DNA of 64,000 nt from Bacillus sp. FJAT-29937 (GTDB lineage: Bacteria > Bacillota > Bacilli > Bacillales > Cytobacillaceae): positions 283,733 to 347,732 of the forward strand of contig NZ_LMAS01000005.1 in assembly GCF_001509555.1 (NCBI RefSeq), in the 5' to 3' direction. Made by a program: the position numbers and the translations under genes. This document shows positions 45,501 through 55,197 of this stretch, piece after piece (within the stretch, counting starts at the first letter, position 1; every line of letters begins with the position of its first letter). The notes under the pieces are model-generated. The model was not told where the DNA came from. It did not search any database and saw only the letters and a program-made list of their open reading frames with translations.

Positions 45501-46731
45501 AGAATGCCCAATCCCCATTGCGGAAGACAGGCTCTGTGTTTCCATCAGCTGTAATGCCGTCAATGTCCATTTCGGCTGAACCAATCATGAAGTCCACATG
45601 TGTAAGACTTTCATTGAGGCCATGCTCCTTTAACTCATCACTCGACATTTGCTTTCCGCCGTCTAAACAGAATGCATAGGCACTTCCGATTGCCAGATGG
45701 TTTGATGCGTTTTCATCGAACAAAGTATTGTAGAAAAGCAGATTCGATTGGGAAATTGGCGAATTGAATGGAACGAGCGCCACTTCACCAAGATAATGTG
45801 AGCCATCATCTGTTTCGACAAGCTGTTTAAGAATTTCTTCCCCTGTCTCTGCCTTAACATCAACAATACGGCCATTTTCAAATGTTAATGAAAATTGATC
45901 GATAATATTTCCGCCGTAGCTTAATGGCTTTGTGCTGGATACCGTTCCATTAACACCAGTTCTATGAGGGACAGTGAACACCTCTTCGGTAGGCATATTG
46001 GCCATGAATTCATGCCCTTTTTCATTGATGCTGCCGGCACCAACCCAAAGGTGCTTCTCAGGAAGCTCGATCGTTAAATCAGTTCCAGGTGCTTTATAGT
46101 GCAGCTTTTTATAGCGTTTGCTGTTCAAATAATCTACTTTCTCATGCAGCGTTTCATCATGCTTCTTCCAAGCTTCCACCGGATTTTCTACATCTGTACG
46201 TGTGGCTTTAAAAATCGCATCCCATAATAATTGCACTCTTCTTTCTGCGGGTGCATCAGGGAATACCATATCGGCCCAAGCAGGGGATGGAGCGGCAATT
46301 ACTGTCCAGCTAACTTTGTCTGCCATCATCATTTTTCTGTAATTAGAAAGTGCTTTTCCCGCAGCTTTTTGAAAGTTACCGATTCTCTCGGATTTAACAC
46401 CCTTTAGTAAGTCCGGGCTTGCCGAAACGATGGACATGAAGGCAGCACCGTTTTTGGCCAATTCTTCAGATTCCTTTGCACGCCATTCCGGATATTCATT
46501 GAATGCCTCATCAGGTGCGAGTTCATATTTCGTACGGGAAACAATATCATCGTTCCAATTCACTACAACATTATAAGCACCAGCCTCATACGCCTTCTTT
46601 ACAATAAGACGAACTAAATCAGCCGAATCGAGGGCTGTGTTGACCACAAGAGTCTGGCCTTGTTGAATATTAACGCCAACCTTTACAGCTAGCTCTGCAT
46701 ATTTCTCTAAATTCGTTTGAAAATCACTCAT
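45499..46731 (-). CDS. ampS: M29-family aminopeptidase (AmpS)
   Basis: A 410-residue cytosolic metallo-aminopeptidase of family M29 (thermophilic aminopeptidase/AmpS/PepS). Family features include GPG-like substrate loops, the metal-ligand segments PTEEVFTVPHRTGVNG, GEVALVPFNSPIS and NASNHLAIGSAY (Glu and His ligands), and the end THVDFMIGSAEMDIDG. It removes N-terminal residues from peptides. AAAGGAG precedes the ATG. A Bacillaceae repeat forms its immediate downstream boundary. Confidence 0.9.
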   Translation of the reverse strand: MSDFQTNLEKYAELAVKVGVNIQQGQTLVVNTALDSADLVRLIVKKAYEAGAYNVVVNWNDDIVSRTKYELAPDEAFNEYPEWRAKESEELAKNGAAFMSIVSASPDLLKGVKSERIGNFQKAAGKALSNYRKMMMADKVSWTVIAAPSPAWADMVFPDAPAERRVQLLWDAIFKATRTDVENPVEAWKKHDETLHEKVDYLNSKRYKKLHYKAPGTDLTIELPEKHLWVGAGSINEKGHEFMANMPTEEVFTVPHRTGVNGTVSSTKPLSYGGNIIDQFSLTFENGRIVDVKAETGEEILKQLVETDDGSHYLGEVALVPFNSPISQSNLLFYNTLFDENASNHLAIGSAYAFCLDGGKQMSSDELKEHGLNESLTHVDFMIGSAEMDIDGITADGNTEPVFRNGDWAF

Positions 46732-46807
46732 TATGTAGTCTCCTTTACCAAAATCTTCTTTTTAATTGTAACTTTTTTATTTGGAAAAAGAAACTTTGAA
46801 GAAATAA

Positions 46808-46841
46808 TAAACAAAAAGGAATCCTAGACAGATCCCTTTTT
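46808..46841 (-). terminator. Terminator overlapping the 3' end of the MFS gene
   Basis: AAAAAGGAATC (46813-46823) pairs with GATCCCTTTTT (46831-46841) with one mismatch. The stem includes the last codons of the MFS gene. Confidence 0.7.
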
Positions 46842-48104
46842 GGCAACTACTGTATTTGGTTTTTCCGAAATGGAAAACATGAGCCAGTAAAGCACTGCAC
46901 TTAAAACCGCAAGTCCGGCTAAAATTAAAAACGTCCAGTCATACCCGATCCATACAGTCAAAGGAATGGAGATGGGGGCAATCGTTTTGCCGAAAGTAAA
47001 CCGCAGGCTTGCCGCCGCAAAATATTGCCCACGCATATGCTCAGGGGCGATTTTTGAAACAAAGCTTTGCTGAATGCCTACTGTCATAAGCTCACCAAAC
47101 GTAAAGAGTGCCATTGCAATGATTAAACCCCAAATCCAAGTCGTTTGTCCAAACATGAAAATGGCAGCCGCATACGTAAGGGAGGAAATCACAAAAACAT
47201 TTCTTTCCTTATATTTAATCATAATTTTCGTGACAGCTACTGTGAATAGGGCGACAAGAAAGCCATTTTCAGATAGAAGAATGCCAAAAGCTTGTTCACC
47301 GCTGACCGTAAAGGCCCAATCACCGAATTTCAATAGTGTTTGATTGTTAATAAATTCGCTCGTATAAATCGGAATTAATAAATCCAGCTGCATAAATGTT
47401 TGTGCCGCCAGTACCCCTGCAATGATAAATAGAAGGAAAACTTTATCCTTAAAAATAATCCCGTAATCCTTCACTTGCTTCGTTAAAAAGGAGTACCATT
47501 TATCATTTTCATTAACTAGATGGGATTGATGGGGCACAGTTTCTCTCGTCATTTTTGCTAAAATCACTGCTAAAATAATACAGATAATACCCGCAATTAA
47601 CAGAAGCTCGAAGCGGTATTTAGTGTAAAAAATGGCGCCCAATACTGGCCCGATGACAACCGCGATATTAATCGATGTATAGAAGACCGCAAACACATGA
47701 CTGCGATGCTTTTCCTCGACAACATCTGCAACCATTGCCTGACTGGCTGGCCAGTAAAAAGAACTGAATATGCCAACAAAGGCAAAACAAATAAATCCAA
47801 GCCACGGTGAATTCAGCCATGGAGAATCAGCAAGCGCAAAGACTAGAAAGCTAAGACCCTGCCCGAAGGCTGATAAAACCATCATCGTCTTCCGCCCAAA
47901 CCGATCCGCACAATAGCCGCCCATTAAATTGGCGAGAACTGAAAAAACTTGAGAAAAAATTAGCAGCAATCCCGCTTTATCCTTCCCGAATTCTCCCGCA
48001 AAGTAAATCGTCAAAAAAGGGAAGAACATCCAAAAGGTGATGTTGATTGCTGCTTCCCCAAATAACCGTACCTTTAAATTTGAATCCCAATCTCTTATTC
48101 TCAT
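46824..48104 (-). CDS. MFS transporter, probable efflux type
   Basis: A 426-residue protein with twelve hydrophobic helices and the loop motif GYCADRFGRKTMM after helix 2. Similar to DHA1-type proton antiporters such as B. subtilis YwoG. It has a longer insertion in the 205-260 region than most members. No substrate can be assigned. It is downstream of the sigma-54 activator gene, in the same direction with a 128-bp gap. Confidence 0.75.
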   Translation of the reverse strand: MRIRDWDSNLKVRLFGEAAINITFWMFFPFLTIYFAGEFGKDKAGLLLIFSQVFSVLANLMGGYCADRFGRKTMMVLSAFGQGLSFLVFALADSPWLNSPWLGFICFAFVGIFSSFYWPASQAMVADVVEEKHRSHVFAVFYTSINIAVVIGPVLGAIFYTKYRFELLLIAGIICIILAVILAKMTRETVPHQSHLVNENDKWYSFLTKQVKDYGIIFKDKVFLLFIIAGVLAAQTFMQLDLLIPIYTSEFINNQTLLKFGDWAFTVSGEQAFGILLSENGFLVALFTVAVTKIMIKYKERNVFVISSLTYAAAIFMFGQTTWIWGLIIAMALFTFGELMTVGIQQSFVSKIAPEHMRGQYFAAASLRFTFGKTIAPISIPLTVWIGYDWTFLILAGLAVLSAVLYWLMFSISEKPNTVVAKKGSV

Positions 48105-48232
48105 GTTGTATCCTCATTTTCCCTTCAAAATAACTAAATAATATTACCATTTTATTGAAGGAGATACAAGTTTTAAAAGATAAAGAGAAGACAATTGCTG
48201 CAATGCTTCTAGAATAGCAAGATTCTTTACCC

Positions 48233-49942
48233 TTAGCTAGGCTTTTCAATCCCGTATTTTTTAATGTGATATTGAAGACTTTGACGGGTAATCCCAAGTT
48301 TTCTGGCTGCCTTTGAGATATTCCAATCCGTTTGCTCTAGTGTTGTTAGAATAAAATGTTCTTTTGAATTGGCAAAAATAGACTTTATTGGCTTTTTCTC
48401 TAATTCTTTCATTTCACTCGATTTATTTTTTGTTTGGGAAAATATTTTTCTTCTAATATAGGTTGGCAGGTGATCCACTTCGATGGATTGATCTGTTTCG
48501 TTCACTCTAATAATGATGTTCTCAATTAAATGCTCAAGCTCCCTCGTATTTCCTGGCCAGTGGTATTGGAGTAGAGTAGTTTGCAATGATTTAGACAGAT
48601 TGGGCACTTCTTTATTAAACTTGTCTTGATACGATTCTAAGAAATACTCTATAAAGAAATGAATATCTTCTGTCCTCTCTCTTAAAGGAGGAATGAAAAG
48701 ACTCGTGCGTGCAATTCGATAAAATAAATCAAGACGCATTTTACCTTCAGAAATAAGTCTTTCCGGATCTTCGTTCGAAGCACTAATCACAGTACATTTC
48801 ACGGGTGTTACCTCATTTGATCCTACTCGTCTGACTAACCGTTCCTGTAAAACACGCATAAGCTTAGATTGCAGTGTCATGGGCATAGAGTTGATTTCAT
48901 CTAGAAATAAAGTGCCATCCTTTGCATGTTCGAAGAGACCAATTTGATTGGTCGCACCAGTAAATGCTCCTTTCACTGTACCAAAAAGGGTGCTTTCTAA
49001 AAGGTTTTCTGGTATGGCTGCACAATTAATCGCGATAAATGGGCTGTTTGCTCTTGGACTATGATTATGAATGCTTTGTGCAAACAGCTCCTTGCCTGTT
49101 CCTGTTTCTCCGACAATTAACACATCGGTGTTATGAATCGCAATGTTTTGTGCCTCTTTGATTAAATTTTTTAATGAGAGGCTGTTTCCTTTAATATTTT
49201 CAAACGTATATGTAGTGCCATTTTTTGAATCCGATCCGCTTTTTTCAGAATTAGTAATTTTTCGCTTCTGCTCAATCGTTTGATAGAGCATATCTTTGAG
49301 TCTAGTTTCATTTGTACTAACGGAATAAACGGCTATTGTTTCTCCATCCTTTTGGATAGGAAATGTGCTGTAATTCACATATTTTGGCACTCCGTTAATA
49401 GTCGAATGAGCTCTATATCTTGAAAAAATAGGCTTCCCAGTTTTGAAGGTGTGTTTATGCTCGGAATTTTGCGGATTGTAATTATAAACAGACCACAAAT
49501 GCTTTCCGATAATTTCATTCCTATTCAGCCCTTCCATTTTTTCCTGAGCAAGATTGTATAAAACAATTTCGCCCTTTTGATTGCTCATCATAATCCCTTC
49601 ACCTAATGTTTCGATAATTTTTTCCAAGCAATATAATCTCATTTTCGGATTCTTTAATAAGTCAGAAATATCCTCAAAGCAAAGAATGATATAAGGGTGA
49701 TCGGCAGAAAACACCTTAACCTCAACAGAAAATTTTCTCTGATTGAGTGTAACTGAAAAAGATTCATTATCCATAAATCGTACATGCTCACAGGGGATAA
49801 AATTAGAAATATGCCCGCCTTCAGTAAATTCAAACGAGCTAATTGCGCTTAGGTCTTGCCAAAGTATTTCGTAATTTTCATTTAAAATTACTACGCCATC
49901 CGCCTGACCTTTCATTAGTGAACCAAGTGATGCTGCAATCAA
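48233..49942 (-). CDS. Sigma-54-dependent transcriptional activator of the hut region (PAS-PAS-AAA-HTH)
   Basis: A 569-residue enhancer-binding protein. Two PAS-like sensor domains (about 10-98 and 102-225) precede an AAA+ domain with Walker A GETGTGKE (278-285), the sigma-54-contacting GAFTGA loop (325-330) and Walker B FLDEI. A Fis-type HTH ends the protein (KAARKLGITRQSLQYHIKKYGI). It starts at TTG 49942 behind AGGAGGAG. RocR, AcoR and BkdR are Bacillus relatives that work with SigL. It is divergent from hutU, beside three -24/-12 promoters and seven 17-bp elements, so it almost certainly senses histidine or urocanate and drives the hut genes; the ligand is inferred. Confidence 0.88.
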   Translation of the reverse strand: MIAASLGSLMKGQADGVVILNENYEILWQDLSAISSFEFTEGGHISNFIPCEHVRFMDNESFSVTLNQRKFSVEVKVFSADHPYIILCFEDISDLLKNPKMRLYCLEKIIETLGEGIMMSNQKGEIVLYNLAQEKMEGLNRNEIIGKHLWSVYNYNPQNSEHKHTFKTGKPIFSRYRAHSTINGVPKYVNYSTFPIQKDGETIAVYSVSTNETRLKDMLYQTIEQKRKITNSEKSGSDSKNGTTYTFENIKGNSLSLKNLIKEAQNIAIHNTDVLIVGETGTGKELFAQSIHNHSPRANSPFIAINCAAIPENLLESTLFGTVKGAFTGATNQIGLFEHAKDGTLFLDEINSMPMTLQSKLMRVLQERLVRRVGSNEVTPVKCTVISASNEDPERLISEGKMRLDLFYRIARTSLFIPPLRERTEDIHFFIEYFLESYQDKFNKEVPNLSKSLQTTLLQYHWPGNTRELEHLIENIIIRVNETDQSIEVDHLPTYIRRKIFSQTKNKSSEMKELEKKPIKSIFANSKEHFILTTLEQTDWNISKAARKLGITRQSLQYHIKKYGIEKPS

Positions 49943-50023
49943 ATCTTCTCCTCCTGACTCATTAAACTTTCAATAGCTATTTTTGAATATAACATTAATT
50001 TTCAATTTTTAAAATAGTCTGCA

Positions 50024-50118
50024 TGCAATATTTATCTGCATCCTTTTAAATTAAACTAGATTGCACTTGATTGTGTGTAAATCAAGGTCTTAGTAAAAAG
50101 GTGCAAGATCTATCTGCG
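50024..50118 (+). promoter_or_regulatory. Two 17-bp upstream activator sites of hutU copy 1
   Basis: TGCAATATTTATCTGCA (50024-50040) and TGCAAGATCTATCTGCG (50102-50118), 78 bp apart and 232 and 154 bp upstream of the -12 GC. They match the elements at the two other sigma-54 promoters. Lying between divergent genes, they might also affect the activator gene. Confidence 0.75.
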
Positions 50119-50249
50119 GAGCCTTACGGAAAGTTATTTGTAAAGCTCCACATTCCAATTAGCAAAAAAGGGTTTTAATCTGTAAAAAAACTTGATAGAG
50201 TCGGCTTTTTTAATGAAAAATTAGGAAAACCCCATAACTCGTTTTTTAT

Positions 50250-50266
50250 TTGGCACGCTCCTTGCA
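50250..50266 (+). promoter_or_regulatory. Sigma-54 (SigL) promoter of hutU copy 1
   Basis: TTGGCACGCTCCTTGCA: GG at 50252-50253 and GC at 50264-50265 with the required 10-bp gap. It matches TTGGCACGnnnnTTGCA fully. The start of transcription should be near 50277, 39 bp before the ATG. Confidence 0.93.
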
Positions 50267-50315
50267 TTATCTAATAATGAGTGTCAGAAATTATTCAATC
50301 TAGGAGGAATTATAC

Positions 50316-52037
50316 ATGTCGAAACCAGAAATCTTATATTCCGTTAAAGCACAAAGAGGTCCAGAGCTTCGCTGTAAAGGCTGGAGACAAGAATCAATTC
50401 TAAGAATGCTAGAAAATAATATGGAAAATGCTGAAAAGCCAGAAGAGCTAGTAATCTATGGCGGAATTGGTAAAGCTGCTCGTAACTGGGAATCCTACCA
50501 TGCTATTGTGAAATCCTTAAAAGAGCTTGAAGATGATGAAACTCTAGTTGTTCAATCAGGTATGCCTGTTGCGGTATTTAAAACACATAAATATGCGCCA
50601 ACAGTAGTAATGGCAACGACTAACATCATGAAGGCTGACTGGCCAACATTCTACGATTTACAAGATAAAAACTTAACGATGTATGCAAACTATACAGCTG
50701 CACCTTGGGAATACATAGGGACACAGGGTGTTATCCAAGGAACTTTCGAAACATTATCAGCGATTGCTCGTCTTCACTACAATGACTCACTTGTTGGGAA
50801 AATCCTATTAACAGCTGGTGCTGGCGGAATGGGTGGTAACCAAACGAGAGCGATGACGATGCATGGCGGAGTAGCGATTCTATGTGACTCGAATGTTGAG
50901 ATTATTAATCGCCGTATTGAAAAGAAATTTATCGATGTTTTAGCAGATTCATTGGATGAAGCGATTGAGATGGCGAAGCAAGCTGCTGCAGAGGGCAAAC
51001 CACTTGGTATTGCAGTAGTTGGAAACGCTGCCGATATCTTTGAAGAAGTTCTAGAAAAAGGCTGGCTGCCAGATATTTCAACTTCTATGACACCTGGCCA
51101 TGACCCAATCTCATACTTACCAGCTGGCTATACAGTTGAAGAAGCGGAAAAGCTTCGTGATACGGACCGGACGCTTTACTTAGAAAAAGCACGTGAAACG
51201 ATGATCCGTGAATTGAAAGCGCTAATCAAATTTATGGATCTAGGAGTTCATTCATTTGAATACGGAACTTCTCATCGCAAAGAGTGTATCGATGCGGGAT
51301 TTGATGAAAAGGAAGCAAAGCGTCTTCCTGGTTTCGTAGCTGAATATTTACGTCCGTTATTCTGCGAAGGCCGTGGACCTTTCCGCTGGATCTGTCTATC
51401 AGGTGAAGCAGATGACTTACGCAAAATTGATGAAATGATTCTAGAAGAGTTCGCTGATGATTATTTAGTTACTCGCTGGATCAAGTTAGCGATGAAGCAT
51501 ATTCCAATCGAAGCATTGCCAGCACGTATTTGTTATATGGGTTTCGGTCAGCGTAAAAAGTTTGCGTTAAAAGTAAATGACATGATTCGCAAAGGTGAAC
51601 TTGCAGGTCCAGTTGCGTTCTCTCGTGACAACTTAGACTCTGGTTCAATCGTGAACCCTACATTTGAATCTGAAAACATGAAGGATGGGTCTGACTTAAT
51701 TTCTGACTGGCCTGTATTGAACGGTCTATTGAACGCAGTTGGAATGTGTGACCTTATCGCACTACAAGCTAACTATTCTATGGGTGAAGCTGTTCACACA
51801 GGAGTAACAATGATTGCAGACGGAACAGCTGAATCTGATATGAGACTTGAAGTAGCGATGACGGTTGACTCTGGAATCGGAGTTGTCCGCCACGCACAAG
51901 CTGGATATGAAATCGCTCAAGACGTTGCGAACGGAAAAGGTAAACTAACGGAAGAAAGCATTCAAATCCCATTATGGTGGTCACCAAAGGCAACATTTGG
52001 ACCAAAAGATTTAGAAAAAGAAGAAGTAAAGGCATAA
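50316..52037 (+). CDS. hutU: Urocanate hydratase, copy 1
   Basis: The 573-residue enzyme converts urocanate to 4-imidazolone-5-propionate, the second step of histidine breakdown, with tightly bound NAD+. Family landmarks: IYGGIGKAARNW, the NAD-binding GAGGMGGNQ, GHDPISYLPAGYT, and the conserved YMGFGQR with the family cysteine just before (RICYMGFG). It is full length. A near-identical second copy starts at 55263; I count 21 residue differences. This copy is alone in its transcript, with its own sigma-54 promoter and a strong terminator. Confidence 0.95.
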   Translation: MSKPEILYSVKAQRGPELRCKGWRQESILRMLENNMENAEKPEELVIYGGIGKAARNWESYHAIVKSLKELEDDETLVVQSGMPVAVFKTHKYAPTVVMATTNIMKADWPTFYDLQDKNLTMYANYTAAPWEYIGTQGVIQGTFETLSAIARLHYNDSLVGKILLTAGAGGMGGNQTRAMTMHGGVAILCDSNVEIINRRIEKKFIDVLADSLDEAIEMAKQAAAEGKPLGIAVVGNAADIFEEVLEKGWLPDISTSMTPGHDPISYLPAGYTVEEAEKLRDTDRTLYLEKARETMIRELKALIKFMDLGVHSFEYGTSHRKECIDAGFDEKEAKRLPGFVAEYLRPLFCEGRGPFRWICLSGEADDLRKIDEMILEEFADDYLVTRWIKLAMKHIPIEALPARICYMGFGQRKKFALKVNDMIRKGELAGPVAFSRDNLDSGSIVNPTFESENMKDGSDLISDWPVLNGLLNAVGMCDLIALQANYSMGEAVHTGVTMIADGTAESDMRLEVAMTVDSGIGVVRHAQAGYEIAQDVANGKGKLTEESIQIPLWWSPKATFGPKDLEKEEVKA

Positions 52038-52087
52038 TCATAATTCTAATTAGGTTCCCCTACCTACATTTGTCTAATTAGTTAAAT

Positions 52088-52127
52088 AGCCTGCTTTTCC
52101 CTTGGATGGAGGAGTGGGCTGTTTTTT
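52088..52127 (+). terminator. Terminator after hutU copy 1
   Basis: A 13-bp stem with wobbles, AGCCTGCTTTTCC (52088-52100) with GGAGGAGTGGGCT (52108-52120), followed by GTTTTTTAT. Confidence 0.85.
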
Positions 52128-52145
52128 ATAGGAAGATGTTAAGAA

Positions 52146-52360
52146 TGCAGAAAACATCTGCACATTTTGCTCTTTTGTCAAATATGAAGCCAATTCACAC
52201 TTTTCATCAATTTTCTCGGATAATCTACAAAAATTCATTAAAGTGCTCGCTATTTTATTCTTCTGATGCAAAAGTTACCTGCATGATTAAAGAATAGCTA
52301 AATAAGAGAATTTGACGAAAAAGCTTCTTGCAAATAATAAAACAGCAAAAAACATCTGCA
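52146..52360 (+). promoter_or_regulatory. Three 17-bp upstream activator sites of the ABC transporter operon
   Basis: TGCAGAAAACATCTGCA (52146-52162), TGCAAAAGTTACCTGCA (52267-52283) and AGCAAAAAACATCTGCA (52344-52360), all in the same orientation, 316, 195 and 118 bp upstream of the -12 GC. The rest of the 555-bp gap between hutU and the transporter holds only the terminator and the sigma-54 promoter. Confidence 0.75.
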
Positions 52361-52455
52361 GTATTATTCGTTGAATTTATTGAATAAAGGGAATATTTAG
52401 TAAAAATGAGGCTTAAGAAGCCCTTGTAATGCGAAATTATATTAGGTTAGTCATT

Positions 52456-52472
52456 TTGGCACAATCCTTGCA
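52456..52472 (+). promoter_or_regulatory. Sigma-54 (SigL) promoter of the ABC transporter operon
   Basis: TTGGCACAATCCTTGCA: GG at 52458-52459, GC at 52470-52471, gap 10 bp. Transcription should begin near 52483, giving a leader of about 145 nt. Confidence 0.9.
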
Positions 52473-52628
52473 AAAGGTATTAATTGATTAGAAAAAATCA
52501 TTTAGGAGAGGAGAGAGGCATCTTTCAAAGGATTAATCTCCTGTTTGAAAAGATAGCAGTAAATAGCTGACTAGATTTTACGGAAAGTTTTTGTGAGACA
52601 AAATATTAAATCCAAAGGGGGCAATGAA

Positions 52629-53459
52629 ATGAAAAGGTTTACAATTTTTGCTATTGTAATGATTTTCTCTCTTATTCTATCAGCTTGCGGTACGAGTCAA
52701 AAGACTTCAGAGGGCAGCAGTGATAGTACAGCTTCAGGTGAAGGCAAGAAAAAACTTAAAATCGCAACAGAGGCAAACTATGCACCATTTGTATTTTTAG
52801 ATAAAGGTGAAATGAAAGGGTTTGACGTTGACTTCATGAATGCTGTTGCAAAGGAAGCTGGATATGAGTTTGAAATGGTCAATGTCGGCTGGGATCCTCT
52901 ATTTGTCGAGGTAAAAGACAAGCTTTCTGATATGGGGATTTGTGCGATTACAATTAATGATGTGCGAAAAGAAACATATGATTTTTCAGTACCATACTAT
53001 TTGTCAACGAATGAGATTCTAGTTCCAGAGGGCAGTGATATTAAGGGTGCGGCTGACTTAAAGAAAGACAAGGTAGTGGCAGTTCTTGGAGGAACAACTG
53101 GAGAAGCTGCAGTTGAGAAAATACTAGGCTTAAACAATAAAAACATCAAGAAATTTGATAATAATAATTTAGCGATATTGGAATTAACGAGTGGCGGTGC
53201 TGATGCAGTCGTTGCCGATAATGCAGTAGTTCAGGCTTATGCCCAAAATAATCCAAACGACAAGCTAAATGTTATTAGCGACAAGGAAGGCTTTGAAAAT
53301 GAATTTTACGGCCTTATGTTTCCAAAAGGCAGTGAATTAAAAGCAGACTTCGATGTGGCTGTTACTGAGATCTTGAAAAATGGAACTTACACTGAGATTT
53401 ATAAGAAATGGTTCGGAGTAGAACCAGATGTAGAGACCATTTTAGCTCAGCAAAAATAA
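52629..53459 (+). CDS. Amino acid ABC transporter, substrate-binding lipoprotein
   Basis: A 276-residue family 3 solute-binding protein. Signal peptide ends in the lipobox LSAC. The mature part has KKLKIATEANYAPFVFLDKGEMKGFDVDFMNAVAKEAG and GICAITINDVRKETYDFSVPYY, as in HisJ/GlnH-type polar amino acid binders. ATG 52629 follows AAAGGGGG; GTG 52593 is in frame but lacks a signal-peptide-like start. Given sigma-54 control shared with hutU, histidine (possibly urocanate) is the inferred ligand; sequence alone does not show the specificity. Confidence 0.87.
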   Translation: MKRFTIFAIVMIFSLILSACGTSQKTSEGSSDSTASGEGKKKLKIATEANYAPFVFLDKGEMKGFDVDFMNAVAKEAGYEFEMVNVGWDPLFVEVKDKLSDMGICAITINDVRKETYDFSVPYYLSTNEILVPEGSDIKGAADLKKDKVVAVLGGTTGEAAVEKILGLNNKNIKKFDNNNLAILELTSGGADAVVADNAVVQAYAQNNPNDKLNVISDKEGFENEFYGLMFPKGSELKADFDVAVTEILKNGTYTEIYKKWFGVEPDVETILAQQK

Positions 53460-53530
53460 ATAATTAAATCAGAATTGCGTAACGCAGAAAGAAAGGTTAC
53501 GCAATTTTGATTTACATAGGGGGAAGGGCA

Positions 53531-54187
53531 ATGGATTTCAAGATAGACATCATAGTAGAATATATACCTTTCTTTGTAAAGGGGACATTATTAACGATTG
53601 GTTTGTCAATTATAGGTATTATTTTTGGAACCATTCTCGGATTATTTATCGGCTTAGGGAAAATGGTGAAAAATAAGCCACTTGCCTTTATTTTTAATTG
53701 CTATATTATATTTTTCCGCGGGACGCCTTTATTTGTTCAAATATTATTAATTCATTTCGGGGTAGTGCCATTATTTATTGGGCATACGAATGGGATTGTG
53801 GCTAGTATTATTGCGCTCTCCTTAATTGCAGGAGCTTATATTGCAGAAATTTTTCGTGCTGGTATTCAGTCCATTGATAAAGGACAGATGGAAGCAGCCC
53901 GTTCTCTCGGCATGTCACATGTTCAAGCAATGAAACATGTCATATTACCTCAAGCCTTCAAACGAATGATCCCTCCTCTTGGGAATGAGTTCATTGTCCT
54001 TATTAAAGAGTCCTCCCTCGCAGCAATCGTGGCGACACCTGAACTTATGTACTATGGACGAGCATTAGCAAGTCAAACTTTCCGTGTGTGGGAGCCATAT
54101 CTTACAGCTGCGCTCATTTACCTTGTGTTAACAACAACATTAGGCTTCTTATTGAATAGACTTGAAAGAAGGTTGACGACAGAATGA
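53531..54187 (+). CDS. Amino acid ABC transporter permease
   Basis: A 218-residue HisM/GlnP-type permease with five hydrophobic helices and the EAA loop [29 protein letters not shown] (about residues 118-148) that contacts the ATPase. A single permease gene implies a homodimer. ATG 53531 follows GGGGGAAGG. Its 3' end overlaps the ATPase gene by 4 nt (ATGA). Confidence 0.9.
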   Translation: MDFKIDIIVEYIPFFVKGTLLTIGLSIIGIIFGTILGLFIGLGKMVKNKPLAFIFNCYIIFFRGTPLFVQILLIHFGVVPLFIGHTNGIVASIIALSLIAGAYIAEIFRAGIQSIDKGQMEAARSLGMSHVQAMKHVILPQAFKRMIPPLGNEFIVLIKESSLAAIVATPELMYYGRALASQTFRVWEPYLTAALIYLVLTTTLGFLLNRLERRLTTE

Positions 54188-54906
54188 TTCAAGTGAAGAA
54201 CTTAAAAAAAACATTCGGACAAAATGAAGTTTTAAAAGATATAAATGCTTCAATCCAACCACAGGAAGTTGTCGTTGTTATTGGTCCATCAGGATCAGGA
54301 AAATCGACATTCTTAAGATGCATTAATTTGCTTGAATCGATAACGGGTGGTCATATTACGATTGAGGGAATTGATATAACCGATAAAAAAACAGATATTA
54401 ATAAAGTAAGAACTGAAGTCGGAATGGTTTTTCAGCAATTTAATTTATTTCCTCATAAAACGGTCATTCAAAATATCATGCTTGCTCCAATGCAAGTGAG
54501 AAAAATATCTGCAGAGGAAGCTAGGAAAACAGGCCTTGAGCTACTGAAAAAAGTCGGACTTGAGGAAAAAGCAGATGTCTATCCAGATTCATTATCAGGC
54601 GGGCAAAAGCAGCGGGTTGCGATTGCAAGGGCGCTAGCGATGAAGCCAAAAATCATGCTTTTCGATGAGCCGACATCAGCGCTAGATCCGGAAATGGTTG
54701 GAGAAGTGCTTGAAGTAATGAAACAATTGGCTAAAGAAGGAATGACAATGGTTGTTGTAACGCATGAAATGGGATTTGCCCGAGAGGTGGGAGATCGCGT
54801 TTTATTTATGGATGGAGGTGTCATTGTAGAAGAAAATGCCCCGAAAGAAATCTTTGAAAATCCGCAGCATGAAAGAACGAAAGCCTTTTTAAGCAAAGTT
54901 TTATAA
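54184..54906 (+). CDS. Amino acid ABC transporter ATP-binding protein
   Basis: The 240-residue ATPase has Walker [10 protein letters not shown] (about residues 34-42), Q-loop [12 protein letters not shown], signature [15 protein letters not shown], Walker [15 protein letters not shown] and H-loop [10 protein letters not shown]. It belongs to the polar amino acid (HisP/GlnQ) group. It is translationally coupled to the permease, forming the last gene of a three-gene operon behind its own sigma-54 promoter. Confidence 0.93.
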   Translation: MIQVKNLKKTFGQNEVLKDINASIQPQEVVVVIGPSGSGKSTFLRCINLLESITGGHITIEGIDITDKKTDINKVRTEVGMVFQQFNLFPHKTVIQNIMLAPMQVRKISAEEARKTGLELLKKVGLEEKADVYPDSLSGGQKQRVAIARALAMKPKIMLFDEPTSALDPEMVGEVLEVMKQLAKEGMTMVVVTHEMGFAREVGDRVLFMDGGVIVEENAPKEIFENPQHERTKAFLSKVL

Positions 54907-54910
54907 GACT

Positions 54911-54944
54911 AAAAACATCGGCTGAGCAAAGCTGATGTTTTTAT
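54911..54944 (+). terminator. Terminator of the ABC transporter operon
   Basis: AAAAACATCGGCT (54911-54923) pairs with the AGCTGATGTTTTT region (54930-54942) with mismatch at the centre. It is just before the second hut activator-site region. Confidence 0.82.
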
Positions 54945-54973
54945 TTGCAGAAATGGATAAGATATCTGCTCCA

Positions 54974-55069
54974 TGCAAAATCCATCTGCACGGAATAAAT
55001 GAAATCGTTTTCAAGGGTTTTACCGATAACATTACAAGTTTACACAAATATCTGCAAAATTCATCTGCG
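54974..55069 (+). promoter_or_regulatory. Two 17-bp upstream activator sites of the second hut operon
   Basis: TGCAAAATCCATCTGCA (54974-54990) and TGCAAAATTCATCTGCG (55053-55069), 79 bp apart and 229 and 150 bp upstream of the -12 GC: almost the same geometry as at hutU copy 1. A weaker ATCTGC half-site is at 54964. Confidence 0.78.
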
Positions 55070-55197
55070 ATAGATTGCTTGAATTTAATTATAACTGGAA
55101 GAAAAAGGAGTATTATTAATAAGTTTATCGTGTGAAACAGGTCAAATAACTTTCCTTGTCTTGATTTTATTGAATATTCCATCCTATCTAACCTTTT

